Source: Cryptomeria japonica (taxonomy: Eukaryota; Streptophyta; Pinopsida; Cupressales; Cupressaceae). From it: DNA of 64,000 bases. Under the pieces are notes generated by a model. The model saw nothing but the letters and a program-made list of their open reading frames with translations. It was not told the DNA's origin and searched no databases. The stretch covers positions 241,987,718 to 242,051,717 of the forward strand of contig NC_081406.1 in the NCBI RefSeq assembly GCF_030272615.1, read 5' to 3'. Both the position numbers and the translations under genes were made by a program. Positions 10,631-21,790 of the stretch are shown here, piece by piece (position 1 is the stretch's first letter; each line of letters starts with the position of its first letter).

Positions 10631-11713
10631 TGTTTTCAGGGTTAAAATTAAGCATAAGTTAATTAGATATGAAAGAGCAAATCCGAACTCTAAATCCAAT
10701 TGAATTAACTCCTAAATGACAATGAAAAATAGATACAAGAATTGAATATTTAAACTAATCAAACTCTTGATTCTGCATCGTGGCTTCCATTGATCTTCTC
10801 CAAATCATGTGGTAGGTGGGTCTCAGGTGTTGCACTAGGATTCCTACATATGATTGACATAATTGTTTCGAAGATAGTAATTCTAGATTGAAATTGTGAA
10901 ATAAGCCTTTCTTTTATAGCTTTTTAGGTGAGCTGGGGTGAGATGTGGAACTGGAGTGTTGATTGATAGTTCAACTAATTTTGATTGATTAGTTAAGTTA
11001 ATTGATTGATCTGTTAACAGGATAGATTGATTTATTTACTCATTTGATTGATTAGTAGACTAAATTAATTAGGGAGATGACTAAATTGATTAGCCAGTTG
11101 ACTAGATTGCTTGAGGAGAAGATTTAATTAGTTGATTAGTCAAAAAAGGTGATTTGGAGTGAAAAGGGGAGATTAGAGAGTTAACTGATTAGTGAACTGA
11201 TTTGATGAACCAGTTAAGATTTTCAACATGTTTTGTAGGATTTTGAATTTGAAATTCAATTTCATGTTATTTGGATTTGAATTTGGACTTTCGAATGATG
11301 AAATGCACATGAGATTAACTAAAATTCATTGAAATTCAGATTTGGTGAAATGTGAATTTAGGAAAATGAAATTAGATGGAATGAGTTGAAATTAGATTTT
11401 GGGGATTTGGATGAATAAATTAATTAATCAATTAATTAATATGAAATTATTTAATCATTGGAAATGAAATTGATTAAATAATAAAGATTATTTAATTAAG
11501 GAATAAATCGTAATTAACTAAATAATTAATATTTGAGATAGGGTTAAATAATTAATTAATTAAAGGATAGAATTTGAATGATTAGTAATGTAGAAAGTGG
11601 TGATTTGAATTAGTTCAAAAGAATAATTAGCTTAATTAAATAATTAAAGTATTACTTAATTAATAAGACGAATAATTAGTATGTGATTCATGAGACATTT
11701 TTAGGTGTCTACA
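10631..11713 (-). repeat. 5-prime LTR of second gypsy-type element
   Basis: On the minus strand the LTR starts TGTAGACACC (11713) and ends CTGAAAACA (10631). A minus-strand TATA box GCTATAAAAG lies at 10911-10920. U3 is rich in AATTAATTAAAT. Terminal bases and U3 style match the LTR at 3053-3820. The sequences otherwise differ, so these are different families of one group. Confidence 0.6.
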
Positions 11714-11950
11714 TATTTAATTAGGATAAAATAAGATTTAGGGATTAAATAATTAAAATAAATATTTAATTGGAGAAGAATAGTTAGTTAGGATAATTAA
11801 ACAATAAAGGTTGTTTACTTAAAGAGGGATTAAATAACTAAAAATAATTATTTAATCATAGAATAATTGTTAGGTTAGGGTTAGGTGACTAATATTGATT
11901 GGTTAGAGAGAGAGAGGGAGAGAGAGAATATATTCTAATAAAATAATAAG
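11714..11950 (-). repeat. AT-rich LTR fragment, inner part, with AG microsatellite
   Basis: AATTAAATAATTAAA-type U3 sequence, continuing on the far side of the LINE insertion (13775-13895), where it ends in AGTGTCTACA. An AG-rich microsatellite of about 23 bases lies at about 11905-11927. It is interpreted as part of an older minus-strand LTR invaded by the gypsy element on its left and by the LINE. Confidence 0.5.
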
Positions 11951-12489
11951 TTATTTAATTTATTTTTTTATCAGTGAAGTAGTTTTTATTATTAATATTT
12001 CAAAAAGATTACATTGTTGATGCCATACAATTATCAGACTCTGTAGAAGAAAAATAACAAAGTCAAGTATGAGAAATCAAACTCTAGTCACCATAGTTGT
12101 AGACAAAAAAATTTTGTGGCCCAGTACCACCCAGGGCAATATCCATCCCTATGTACCACTATACCATCCAACACCTCTGAGTTTACATCAAAACTGAGAC
12201 AATCACTTAAGGGGCATTCATAAACACATTTATAAACTTTCCATTTATAGAGACATCACTGAAATTACATCATAAACCCTACCCACCATTAACAATGTAC
12301 AGACCAAGCCGACTGGAATATCATCATGCAATACAAAAAATTATGTACCCCAATCCATACCATGTGAATTATCAACCACAACAAAAAAGAAACCAATTAC
12401 TTAATAATTATACAAAAAAACATTTTTCACATTCACAGGGGGCCAATAACTAGAACACAATTAGACCACCATATATGCACCATACCAAT

Positions 12490-12978
12490 TTAGTGACCCC
12501 GAGCTCGCCTTCCACAACATCGACCCCTTCGTCCATTTGCATTCCCACCACCCACATTAACCATTGGAATCACCACTCTGCCACCCACAACCATCCTTTG
12601 TCGCATGAGGATTTTCAATGAGTCCCACAAAATAACCACCTTTGCACGATGCTCATCTCTGTTGTACCCAGCTAGCCATCTCATGAAGGGAACGAGTTCA
12701 TGGAGGTCCACCATCCTCTGGTCTATAAAGCACTCACTCACGTCAAACCCCGCGCTTGGAGTAACCCATTCCAGAACCGAGTCCAGCCCCACCAGCCACT
12801 CATCGTCCATATTTGACCTCACCACCCATAGGACATTCTCTATGGAGTCCCCATATTCAAGACCCCAAGGCATCACCATGGTCACCACATCCATATTTGA
12901 CCAGAATTTGTACCTCGCGTCCATGAAAACCTCGCCAAACAGAAGCTCCATTATATGGATGAATTCATCATCCTTCAC
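12490..12978 (-). pseudogene. C-terminal open frame of the LINE
   Basis: A 162-codon frame downstream of the RNase H piece on the same strand. It is acidic and Trp-rich at first (KFWSNMDVVTMVMPWGLEYGD) and ends in a Gly/Arg-rich tail (GGGNANGRRGRCCGRRARGH). I know no domain in it. The overlapping plus-strand frame at 12605-13345 is most likely its shadow. It is assigned to the LINE by position only. Confidence 0.4.
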
Positions 12979-13249
12979 CTTGAAAGGTCACTTGATTCTC
13001 AGTGGCGTAATGAGCCCTGAAAAGGCAGCCTGTGGTTTGTCAATGTACAGAGGGAAATTCTCCTCCATAACTGCCTACCACCTTAAATTGTTGCAAGAAG
13101 AAAAGGAAATTTCAATGACACGATACCCACAGACTGCCAATATATTGTTCCTCACACATGCAATGTTCTATCACACAATAACTTTCCATACCACTTCATC
13201 AATATTTCATCATCATACCAAACACCAACTTACAAATCCTCAAAAACTA

Positions 13250-13680
13250 AGGTATGAAAAATCTTCAAAATGTACATCTCCAATCTCACCAAACCCAACT
13301 GCCCACTTCAACAGGGTGTCAACCATGTCATTCACTGACCTTTGAACATGACCCACCCGAAAGCATTGTACTGTTGCCAATTCATCCCTTATTATTGATA
13401 TAATCTTGCTCAAATTTCATGCGTGACATTCACCTGCTATTATCGCATTTATGATGATTAGTGAGGTGCCTTCCACTTGAAGCTTGGAAAAGCTCAAAAA
13501 TTTCACAAATTGAATTGCCATAAATGCTGCCATTGCCTCTGCTACATTATTAGTCCCGTTATCAATACATTTCGCACCAAAAGCCAATATATTTCCCTGC
13601 CAATCCCAAGCTACAAACCCAATCCCTGACGGTCCCAATTACCCCTTGATGCTCCATCAAAGTTTATTTCGATCCATCCC
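13250..13680 (-). pseudogene. RNase H domain of plant LINE type, frameshifted
   Basis: On the minus strand the N-terminal motif WIEINFDGASRGN is followed after a one-base shift by GPSGIGFVAWDWQGNIL, then NNVAEAMAAFMAIQF. Catalytic Asp (INFDG) and Glu (NNVAEA) are present. The usual Asp of the next motif is Thr (VEGTS). A C-terminal part with KWAVGF-like ending follows after a stop near 13420. This is the plant LINE/RVT_3-type RNase H fold. The copy is dead. Confidence 0.75.
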
Positions 13681-13774
13681 TCCTCTAGTTTACACCACTC
13701 TTCCTTTTTTTGATTATCAATACTTGGATTCACCCAACAAAGCCCACTCACAGGCCTATAAAAATTATTTAATT

Positions 13775-13895
13775 AAATACTAGAAGAAGCAATAATTAAA
13801 TATTTAAAATTACTTATTTAGAGGAAGAAAATTACTTAATTAAATAATTAAAAATTATTTAATTATTTAGTAGAAGGAAATTCTCAGTGTCTACA
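13775..13895 (-). repeat. AT-rich LTR fragment, outer edge
   Basis: AATTAAATAATTAAAAATT sequence ending in CAGTGTCTACA at 13895. On the minus strand this is an LTR start TGTAGACACTGAGAATTTCC. It continues at 11714-11950 once the LINE is removed. Confidence 0.55.
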
Positions 13896-14519
13896 AATAA
13901 GAATATAGTATTTCATTTATTGAAGACAACTTCACTAACATAAACATAGTAATTCATAATAACAATAGGAATTAAAACATTTATCTGTGAACTATCATTT
14001 TGCTTGCCTAGTCTAGTGACTAGCTCTTCAAATGATAATTTTCTTACAACTTATAATATCATCACATAGATTGTCAAACATACTTTTAAATAAACATAGA
14101 TGTATTTCTTATTGTACGCATTCATAAAAGTTTCATCTCTTCTAAATGAACATCAAAGAGCTATATATATTCGTATGAATGCTTAAGATTCAACATCATG
14201 AAATTCATGCACAACTATTATTTAGAGTTTTTAGAAGAAAATCATGAATATTATCCAAATGTAATTAATAAAATATTTTATTTGGACAACAAATAAAGAT
14301 TTTTTGAGGAAATAGATGTTCAAAAGGAGTCTTCATCTTAACATAACTTTCTAGATTATTGTCTACATTCATTTCCATTATCATTAATTTTTTTAGAACT
14401 TTGTTTGCACATTTTTTGAACTTCAAATATTCTAGAGTTGCAACCATTTTGGAGTTGCTCGAGATGTTAGATTTCATTCTCGCTTCTTTTGGAATATGTT
14501 TTTTATTCCCACTTCTTTT
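13896..14519. other. AT-rich stretch without recognisable gene
   Basis: Host sequence on the left of the 12.8-kb element. The minus-strand frame 14265-14573 crosses into the LTR and is not credible as a gene. Nothing else was seen. Confidence 0.4.
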
Positions 14520-14524
14520 GGAAT
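14520..14524 (+). other. target site duplication GGAAT, left copy
   Basis: GGAAT directly precedes the LTR at 14525 and is repeated at 27355-27359, directly after the other LTR. Five bases is the usual length for LTR retrotransposons. Confidence 0.85.
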
Positions 14525-15831
14525 TGTGTATGTGAAAAGTGGACAAGTATCTGCAAGTTGTAAGACACAACACTTCAATTAAGTCATTGCATGCATGGTT
14601 AGACAGATATAATCATGAATATAAAAATCATAAAAAATTGACCTATTTCCTTCTAAAACATGCGAGTATAGACTTTCTCTCAAATTTGTCTAAGCAATAC
14701 CAGTGACTAGACTACACCAAGATGAATGATTTAATCTATATGAGCACAAGAATAAGCTAAATGTATGCAAGATAAGCTAGATATGCAAGATAAGCTAGAT
14801 ATGCAAGATTAAGCTAGATGAATGAATAATAAGCTATATGAATTCAAGCAATCATAATTAAACTAAATATGCAAAAAGCTAAACTAAGATGCAATAATAT
14901 TAAAGCACAATATCTTCAATGACTCCAGAGCAAAAACTGCATATTAACAATAAATCTCCAGGGTGTTTTGAATGAGAGATGAAGGCTGAATTTATAGAGA
15001 CTCAAAAGAGAGACTAACGGTCAAGATTGATTAGCAATGAGCGATTGAGATTCCTCAATAAAAAGAACATTTTAGGATAATCGAAATAATTGAGAGATCA
15101 TATTCAATTAATCTTGAGATAGATTCCAATTATAGCTTGATTAAATACATTCAGATTATAAGTTTGAGTTTGCATTGGAGATTAAATTTAGTTGATTCCA
15201 TGCACTTGAGATAAAAATAGGTGATTCCATACACTTTTCTTTAATTTGCTCAAGATTTTTATTTAGTAAAAGCCTTTTCAATGCAGCTGAACTTATTTTC
15301 TCAAAAGCTTTGAGTTTTAATTTTAGAGAAAATGATTAATTCAATTTAATTACTTTTTTGATTTTCCAAGTTATCTCAATTTTAGAAAAAGAAACATCTT
15401 AAGTTTGATTTCTCCTTTCAATTTAATTCTTTTCTTTTGTTTTCAATTTAACTCTTTCTTCTGCAAATTAATTCCTCTTTTTGTGATAAATCTATCTTTG
15501 TAAATTAATTCTCTTTTTTGTAATTAATTCCTTTTTGTAAATTAATTCCTCTTTTTATGATTAAATAGCAAATTTATTTATTAATTAAATATGCTAGGAT
15601 ATTTAATTAAATAAATAGAATAATTGATTAAAATGATTTACTTGGAATGATTTAATTAATTAAATAAATATTTAATTAATATTGAGTGATTTATTTGTCT
15701 TTTAACATTAATAATTGATAAATTAATTAATTAGGTGCTCAAGGTTGATTTAATTGCCTTTGATTAGGACCTTGGTGATGCTGTCGAGATTAGGGGCCCA
15801 CAGTTTAGATGACCATTTTTAGGGTATTACA
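14525..15831 (-). repeat. 3-prime LTR of the 12.8-kb element
   Basis: On the minus strand it starts TGTAATACCC and ends CACATACACA. Aligned by eye to 26065-27354 it is nearly collinear, with one extra 20-base GATAAGCTAGATATGCAA-type unit near 14780. Minus-strand TATA box TCTCTATAAA lies at 14991-15000. U3 contains AATTAATTAAATAAAT blocks and a row of TTAATTCCTCTTTTTG-like repeats (about 15440-15560). Confidence 0.92.
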
Positions 15832-15844
15832 TTTGCCTCTCTTT
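15832..15844 (-). other. polypurine tract
   Basis: Minus-strand AAAGAGAGGCAAA directly precedes the 3-prime LTR start TGTAATACCC, the expected place for plus-strand priming. Confidence 0.8.
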
Positions 15845-15894
15845 GAATTAATGTGTGAGCAACGCGTTGGTTCAAAGAATAGTTGATGTCAAAT

Positions 15895-16225
15895 AGATAT
15901 CAATTCTAAACTTGATTGATCACAAACCGATGAAGAGCGAGATGTTCAACTTTATTTGAAGTGATGAAACTGAACAAATGCGATTAAAGCGATACCAATC
16001 CTGGACTTGATTGAACAAGAATCGACAAAGAGTGAGATACTGTTCTTGAACTTGATTGATCAAGAAACAAGCACCGATCTAGAACTTGATCGAATTAGAT
16101 TGAGCGAGAGACACAACTGATTCCGAACTTGATTGAACAAGAATCGACTGAGCAAAGCGATAAAACCGATTCCGAACTTGACTAAACAAGAACCAATTAG
16201 CAAGAGAAAATGTCCAGCTCGATTT
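15895..16225 (+). repeat. degenerate tandem repeat, GAACTTGATTGAACAAGAATCG type
   Basis: At least six imperfect copies of a unit with the core GAACTTGATTGAACAAGA, at about 15905, 16000, 16048, 16080, 16125 and 16174. They often end in GAGCGAGA or GAGCAAAGCG. Spacing varies from about 32 to 95 bases. The block lies between the polypurine tract and the TATA box of the antisense gene, so it could be upstream sequence of that gene. Confidence 0.6.
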
Positions 16226-16792
16226 GATGTGATTGAAACTGAACATTGATTTGAAGATTGATTCAGATAAGGACAAAGATAGATATGTCCCTAGAGATTT
16301 CTTTATTTGACATCGAAGAATCTCAACTTGATACGACGTGATTTAGTTAAGATCCCCCTAGTAACGAGGTTTAATTGATTTTCTTTGTTTGAAAAGATAT
16401 TTGCTCGACTTTAGATAAAGATTTGAAAAAAATTCTCGAATTTTGATGATGATAATGAGTATGCCCCCTCGGGAGCGAAATTAGAAGATAGCGAGGGTAC
16501 AATGATTTTAGGCAATTTTTAGTGATGATAATTATTTGAGCACGAAGATTGATGTTGAAGAATTAAAATCAAAGTTGATTTGAGAATTAAATTGAGATTT
16601 AGAATTGAGCACAAAATGATTCGAAAATTGACTTGAGGATGAAAGTGCTAAGTGGTCAACATCGTTAAATGTCGACTAGAGAATTGACATCAGATTTGGA
16701 TTTTGATCCCGAAAATGGACTCAGAACTATCGATTTAGTCTAGGGTATAAGTTTTATGTCCATTAGAGCAAGTTGAAAATTAGGGTTTGGGC

Positions 16793-16799
16793 TATATAA
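16793..16799 (+). promoter_or_regulatory. TATA box of the antisense mobile-domain gene
   Basis: TATATAA within GGGCTATATAAGGGG on the plus strand, about 75 bases before the first ATG of the mobile-domain frame (16875). Spacing to a start site near 16825 would be normal for a plant Pol II promoter. Confidence 0.6.
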
Positions 16800-16874
16800 G
16801 GGGTTCAATGTGTCATTTTCAATTCATTGTTACCTCTCAAAGTTTGAAATTTGAAAAACCCTCTGTGAAGAAAA

Positions 16875-19214
16875 ATGACTATTCTGATCCAAGAGCATCA
16901 ATTCGAGCGCCAGAGATGACATAATCAACCACAAAAATGCGACCCAACGGTAAGTGATCAATCTTTAGCCTGTGAATTTCTTAATTTTTGAATTTTTGTT
17001 AATTTTTTGTAATTTATTTTTCGTTTGAAGTCATTTTCATCGTTTTGTCATGTGGTTGAACAGTGTTTCTCGTACGACAATATGTCCTTCTGTTTTGTCA
17101 TTTGGGAAAGTAAGATTTGTCGTCTGGTGTCTTCCCATGAATTGTATGAGAGTGTTCTTGATAGTCCATTTTATCATGCGAGAAGATATCTTTTGTCATA
17201 TGGGAATGTTTAATCATGCAGGATGTAATGTTTGCTCGTACGAGTTTCTACTTTTTTGTGGAAACGCGTATCAAAAACATCAAGCATTTTTTAGAATGTA
17301 AACAACAATTTTTTATTTTAAATTTTGTATATTTGGATTCGTGAGCATGTTTAACATATTTTGAGTGCAATTTGGATCACGTGCTGACAATTTTTATGTT
17401 CGATTTTGCAGATTCGGTTGTTGGATATTCAGTTTTGGTGTACATTTCCGCAGACGATGAGGCTTGTTCATGAGTTATCAGATGCAAAGAGAGCTCATAT
17501 TGATTTGTATGGATTCAGATACCTTTTATAGATGCCTGATATCCACGTGAATCACGGGATGTTGACTGCTTTAGTCGATCATTTTCATTCAGAGCATAAC
17601 ACCTTTCATCTACCGGTTGGAGAGATGACTATCATGCTAGAGGATATATACATGAATTTGAGGATTTCGTTCACTGGATACAAGGTTGATTATGATTCTA
17701 CGCAATGACCAGGCGTTTTGGCATTGAGACGTATATTTCATGATGAGACTATTCTTGAACGTGCTATCACGTGGGATGATTTGATGAGCAGATATGGTGA
17801 GCAGTACCCTCTGGCATGCGTTTTAGTAGGTATGATCAGTTATCTTGTGATGCCTGACAGAGGACAATAGGGATTTTTATGTGGTTGGGCCAGAATGCTT
17901 GAGAGGTTGCTAACTCATCCCATGATATTAGGATGGGGATCATGTTTACTTGCTCATATGTATCATGAGATGCATGAGATTGTGTATTGAGAGGGGAAGA
18001 GCATGGCAGAAGGTGTTTTAGTTCTACAGATATGGGCATGGGAGCACATCCCAGTATGCAGACCAATAGTAGATGATTCGCGAGAGGCACACCATCCTAT
18101 CATATGTCGTTATTTAGGTTATGTTACTCAGCCCCACCTGGGCAAGACTGACTATTGGAGGAGACAGTTGGATGATCTTATTGCTATAGTAAGGAGACCG
18201 TATAGGGGTCTAGAGCTATGGGATGATTGGAGAGCTCAGAGGATGGACATGTTCATGAATCGACCTCTCATTGGCAGATTAGCGTCTATCATTGAGGGAT
18301 TTGTAGTATCTAGAGTGATGAGGCAGTATGGGAGACCGCAAAGTATATCCTAGGAGTTCACAGCCTATGCCCGATATGGAGAGGAGGAGAGACGAGGATG
18401 GGCACCAAGACTGTCATATGTGCTGAGCATGCAGGAGTTAGCGACTTTATAGCCGCAGAGATGGGATTACTTAGAGGATGTAGTAGATGTAGGAGTATTG
18501 CCCCAGTATAGATATTGGTTTCATAGGCATCCATTCCCTCGATTTACAAATCTGGGAGAGCATGCACCTCTTATAGAGGAGATTGAGGAGGAGGCACCAG
18601 CATAGGTACAGGTACCAGGTCAGGTACAGGGATGAGGGTAGGTAGAGGGACAAAGAGCGGATGTACCTAGGCGGGGAGGAGGTGATCCTGGTGCTAGTAG
18701 CAGTAGGGTACCAATAGGAGTTGGGCAACGACAGAGAGGGGAGGGTGGATCCTTAAGAGCTGTTGGGGTTGAGGTTGGCAGTGGTAGAGCAGTAAAGGGT
18801 GGAGGTGAGGAGGAGAGAGTGGCTCCTAGGCAGGTTAGGTAGAGAAGAGATGAGAAGGGAGGCAGAGAGGGAGATGTTAGGAGAGAGCAGGGAATACCAG
18901 ATGTAGTACGGTCTTTGAGATCGAGGTTGACAATGGTGCAGATGCAGCTTGTAGAGAGAGATCGATAGCTTATTGAGGTCAGAGCAGAGCGTGATCAATA
19001 ACTTGTTGAGGTGAGAGCAGAGATTGATACCCCTCAGCGAGAGGTTTTTCATTAGATGAGTCGTGTAGCCTATTATGTCACAGCTTATAGTGTAGCAGTC
19101 CCAGTACCACAATAGGTTGTTCCATATTCTCAGTATATGGATCGATTTGAGGGAGCTAGGGCACCCAGACAGGACATCGGTCAGTAAGCACCACCTCCTC
19201 CACCCGGGCGATGA
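16875..19214 (+). pseudogene. plant mobile domain (PMD) protein gene, two exons, carried antisense in the retrotransposon
   Basis: Exon 1 (16875-16949) and exon 2 (17412-19214) join in frame across a GT-AG intron. The encoded sequence follows the aminotransferase-like plant mobile domain: FHLPVGEMTIMLEDIYMNL near 17620, a WGSCLLAHMYHEMHE stretch near 17940, LQIWAWEHIPVC near 18035, then DYWRRQLDDL near 18155. A basic Gly/Arg-rich region and a coiled-coil-like stretch (RSRLTMVQMQLVERD) form the tail. Cellular PMD proteins (MAIN/MAIL family) take part in gene regulation and silencing in plants, and PMD genes are also known in transposable elements. Premature stops lie at 16917, 17529, 17706, 17868, 17988, 18351, 18450, 18603, 18633, 18639, 18840, 18966, 18999, 19053, 19113 and 19185. 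I see no frameshift in about 625 codons. The end at the TGA 19212-19214 is a guess. Confidence 0.85.
16950..17411 (+). other. intron of the mobile-domain gene
   Basis: Donor ACG|GTAAGT at 16950 and acceptor TTTTGCAG|ATT at 17411, 462 bases, T-rich. Joining the exons keeps the reading frame. It holds several TCGTACGAC / TTTGTCATNTGGG words (17060-17255) that resemble the short-repeat arrays of the same element. Because it is antisense to the element RNA it would not be removed during retrotransposition. Confidence 0.75.
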
Positions 19215-20834
19215 GGGAGAGGCAGAGAGTTAGATTTGTTATATCTCCTAGATTTTGTTATATACCCTATTTTTTGTAGCCTATACGATTCTTGCTCCAA
19301 TGAGACATTGTATATGACAGTTGATATCATTTGTACTCTGAGACACTGAGATTATGATGATATAGACAAGTTCTTGATTTGATTTCATCGTACTTATGTT
19401 GATTGATTATGAGATGTCTTTCTATATGCTTTATTCTATATGTATGCATATCTTTTCAGTATGGATGAATGTAATGAAGATGAATATGAATGTTTATTTA
19501 TGTGTTTGTTTCTTTTTCATATGCAATAAATGATGGAAATGAGTAACTATTAAAGAAAATGTTTATATTTCATCAAATAATATGAATGCAAATTAGTATA
19601 TAATGAAATGTATGGATCTATATAAGATGCTCATGTATGCAGCTAACATCTCAATACACAAGTACTCGATTGGAGAAATGATGATAAATAAGATACCACT
19701 TAGCTGAGAAATAATGATTGCTACAAAATCTCATTCAAAAGATAAAGAGATCATTGTTATCATGCCGAAATCACTTGAAATGCATAAAATTTAGAATGAA
19801 TGCACCTAAACCTAATCACTATCACTGGATTTGGTATGCTTAATTTTCATCACTGAGCATTTTACAAATACAATAAGCAAAATAGAGTTATTTTCTTTTC
19901 ATATGCAAGATTAATTATCTTGTCCGCAATGACCCTTTTTTTGTTCATATCCTTGGACAGATTACACATGCATCCGGAATGCACATTAAAGAAATTCCCT
20001 CAAAATAGACAAAGAAATGACTTCAACCTCCATGTAGCATACAAATAAGCAAAGTCGAGGTATGTGTGGCGATTTCACCTTGATGTGAAGGCACTTATCA
20101 TAGATACCTAGTTGATTAGATGTTTCCAGATCATCAAAATCATTCCTACAAACAGAAAACAAAGAAAAGTATGATGCCCCCAATCCTTGGTCCTCTTAGT
20201 CAAGATAGACTTCCTCGAATTACTCAGAGGGAATAATAATCGAAAACCAATGTAAAAGATAACACACAAAGAAAATTTCAATCATATCTCAAACAGTTTA
20301 GTGATTGTTTTCAGTAGTCTTGGTTTGCTTGTTTACTCGGTGATAAAACTCTTCAGTAGTTAGGAGATAGGTGGGTGACTCAAAGTGGATGACCTGGTAC
20401 TACCGATAGAAAGATGACTTGGTTGATATTGCTTAGGACATGTAAATTGTTCAGTCGATTACCCTAAGACTAGGATATTGATGAGGGTTCCAAAAGAACC
20501 AGATTTCATAAAAGCGACTAAAAGATAAAGCAAAAATGCAGCACTTCAGTATAAGAGATAAGACCAACCTGGACAAAATCCAACAACTTTACTAATCTAT
20601 GTCATTGTTTTGATTTGTGTGATCATTGATAGGAATGTCTGATTTCAAAGAGTAAGTACCCCGTATAAGACTGATCGGTCTGGTTTCGAGTGTACCTTTC
20701 CTTTTATAAGACATGTTGATGTTTGATAGAGTTTGATAGATTGATTAACAAGACATGTGATCAGTTTGATTGTAGACTTTGAGAGTTTGTTTATTTCTGA
20801 TTTTATTTGAAGGATAGTCTATGCTTTCTTGCTT

Positions 20835-20970
20835 TGATTTTTTTTAAAAAAAAAATTTAAGGCTTTTTTTTTAGGTTTTTATATGATTTTTGAGGATTTT
20901 TTTAGGACATTTTAGGATTTTAAGGATTTTTTTAGGATATTTTATGATTTTTATGATTTTTTCAGTTATG
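20835..20970 (+). repeat. T/A-rich simple repeat with TTTTTTAGGATTTT units
   Basis: A T run followed by an A run (near 20840-20860) could fold on itself. It is followed by about six TTTTTAGGAYATTTT units. Confidence 0.6.
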
Positions 20971-21584
20971 CCCCCAATATGTAGACCTGTATGACATGAT
21001 GATCTATAGAATGCATGTGGAGACAATGAATTTTTGATATAACCTATGTTAATGCAATATGCATGATGAAGATGCATTTCCTATTCGAACAAGGATGATC
21101 GTGTTTGTTGATCACTTTGTAATACACCAATTGAATTGGAGGTTTAAAACATTTCATAGATAAGTGGTCAATCGATCCTTAAGGTCCCTTGGAACATCCA
21201 AATTAACACACTTAGTGACTAGGATTTACAAATGGAGATGCAAAAAACTTCCCCATAGATTCTTGAAACTTTGATCTTCTTTTACCCATGTGAACGCAAA
21301 TAAGTTAATTCCTGCCCTTGTGTTCACAAAAGATCCTTAGCATCCTATATGACTAGCTATGTTGATTATTCTAACTTCAAAAGCATTTCGAATAGAGCCT
21401 CACTGCCAGCAAGCTTTTAGAGCTCCGGCGAGGTTATAGACTGTAATTTCTCAAATATTGCTCCGTTGCCAGTAGGCGTCCATAGCCCTGATGAAGTTAC
21501 TCGCATGTTCCCATAGTCAAGCTTTTTGTCGCACTTGTATGTGTGATGTTTCAGTTATATATCATTGCTCTTTTACCTTGAGAT

Positions 21585-21790
21585 GAATATTTGGCATAAC
21601 ACTTTTTCTCTTCTTTTTTTATTTTTTCTTGCCTTGACTTGTAAGTAATGAAACCTACTTGGGTGTGACAATTATAGTGGCGCTGAAGTAGAATTTTAGA
21701 TTTTTCACTAGTCATATGATCAACTAGGTATCTAGAATGAATTAGAGATTTTATTAATGTGTTTGAGATATAGCAATTGATAGATTTTGG
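21585..21790 (+). repeat. module shared with 40320-40470
   Basis: A pyrimidine-rich run is followed by CTTGTAAGTAATGAAACCTACTTGGG, AATTATAGTGGCGCTGAAGTAG and TTTTAGATTTTTCACTAG. The same order with small changes is found at 40320-40470 after another pyrimidine-rich run. This marks the 40-kb region as a fragment of a related element. Confidence 0.65.

Larger units (their letters stand above)
9097..11713 (-). mobile_element. second minus-strand gypsy-type element, 5-prime fragment
   Basis: Minus-strand order is LTR (11713 to 10631), probable primer site, short-repeat array, small open frame, second short-repeat array, leader, then a break at the copia 3-prime LTR. Gag and pol are missing from the visible part. 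They would be expected to the left of the copia insertion, outside the window. Layout matches the elements at 1-3820 and 14525-27354. Confidence 0.6.
11961..13764 (-). mobile_element. LINE (non-LTR retrotransposon), 5-prime truncated
   Basis: The minus-strand copy starts inside the RNase H region (13764) and runs to a 3-prime end with a short A tract (plus-strand T run at 11963-11969). A 10-bp repeat TTATTTAATT flanks it (11951-11960 and 13765-13774). This fits a target duplication, but the surrounding DNA is full of similar words, so the duplication is only suggestive. No endonuclease or RT part is present, as is common for truncated LINEs. Confidence 0.65.

Noticed and set aside
12605-13345. 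246-codon plus-strand open frame
   Set aside because: It overlaps the minus-strand LINE C-terminal frame and RNase H remnant and has Ser/Thr/His-rich composition typical of a shadow frame.
14265-14573. 102-codon minus-strand frame
   Set aside because: It crosses the LTR boundary and target duplication of the 12.8-kb element, so it is a chance fusion.
16079-16276. 65-codon minus-strand frame
   Set aside because: It is produced by translating the degenerate tandem repeat at 15895-16225.
18471-19112. Minus-strand open frames of 85 and 119 codons
   Set aside because: They lie opposite the plus-strand mobile-domain frame, which has clear family motifs; these are shadows with Leu/Ser/Tyr-rich sequence.
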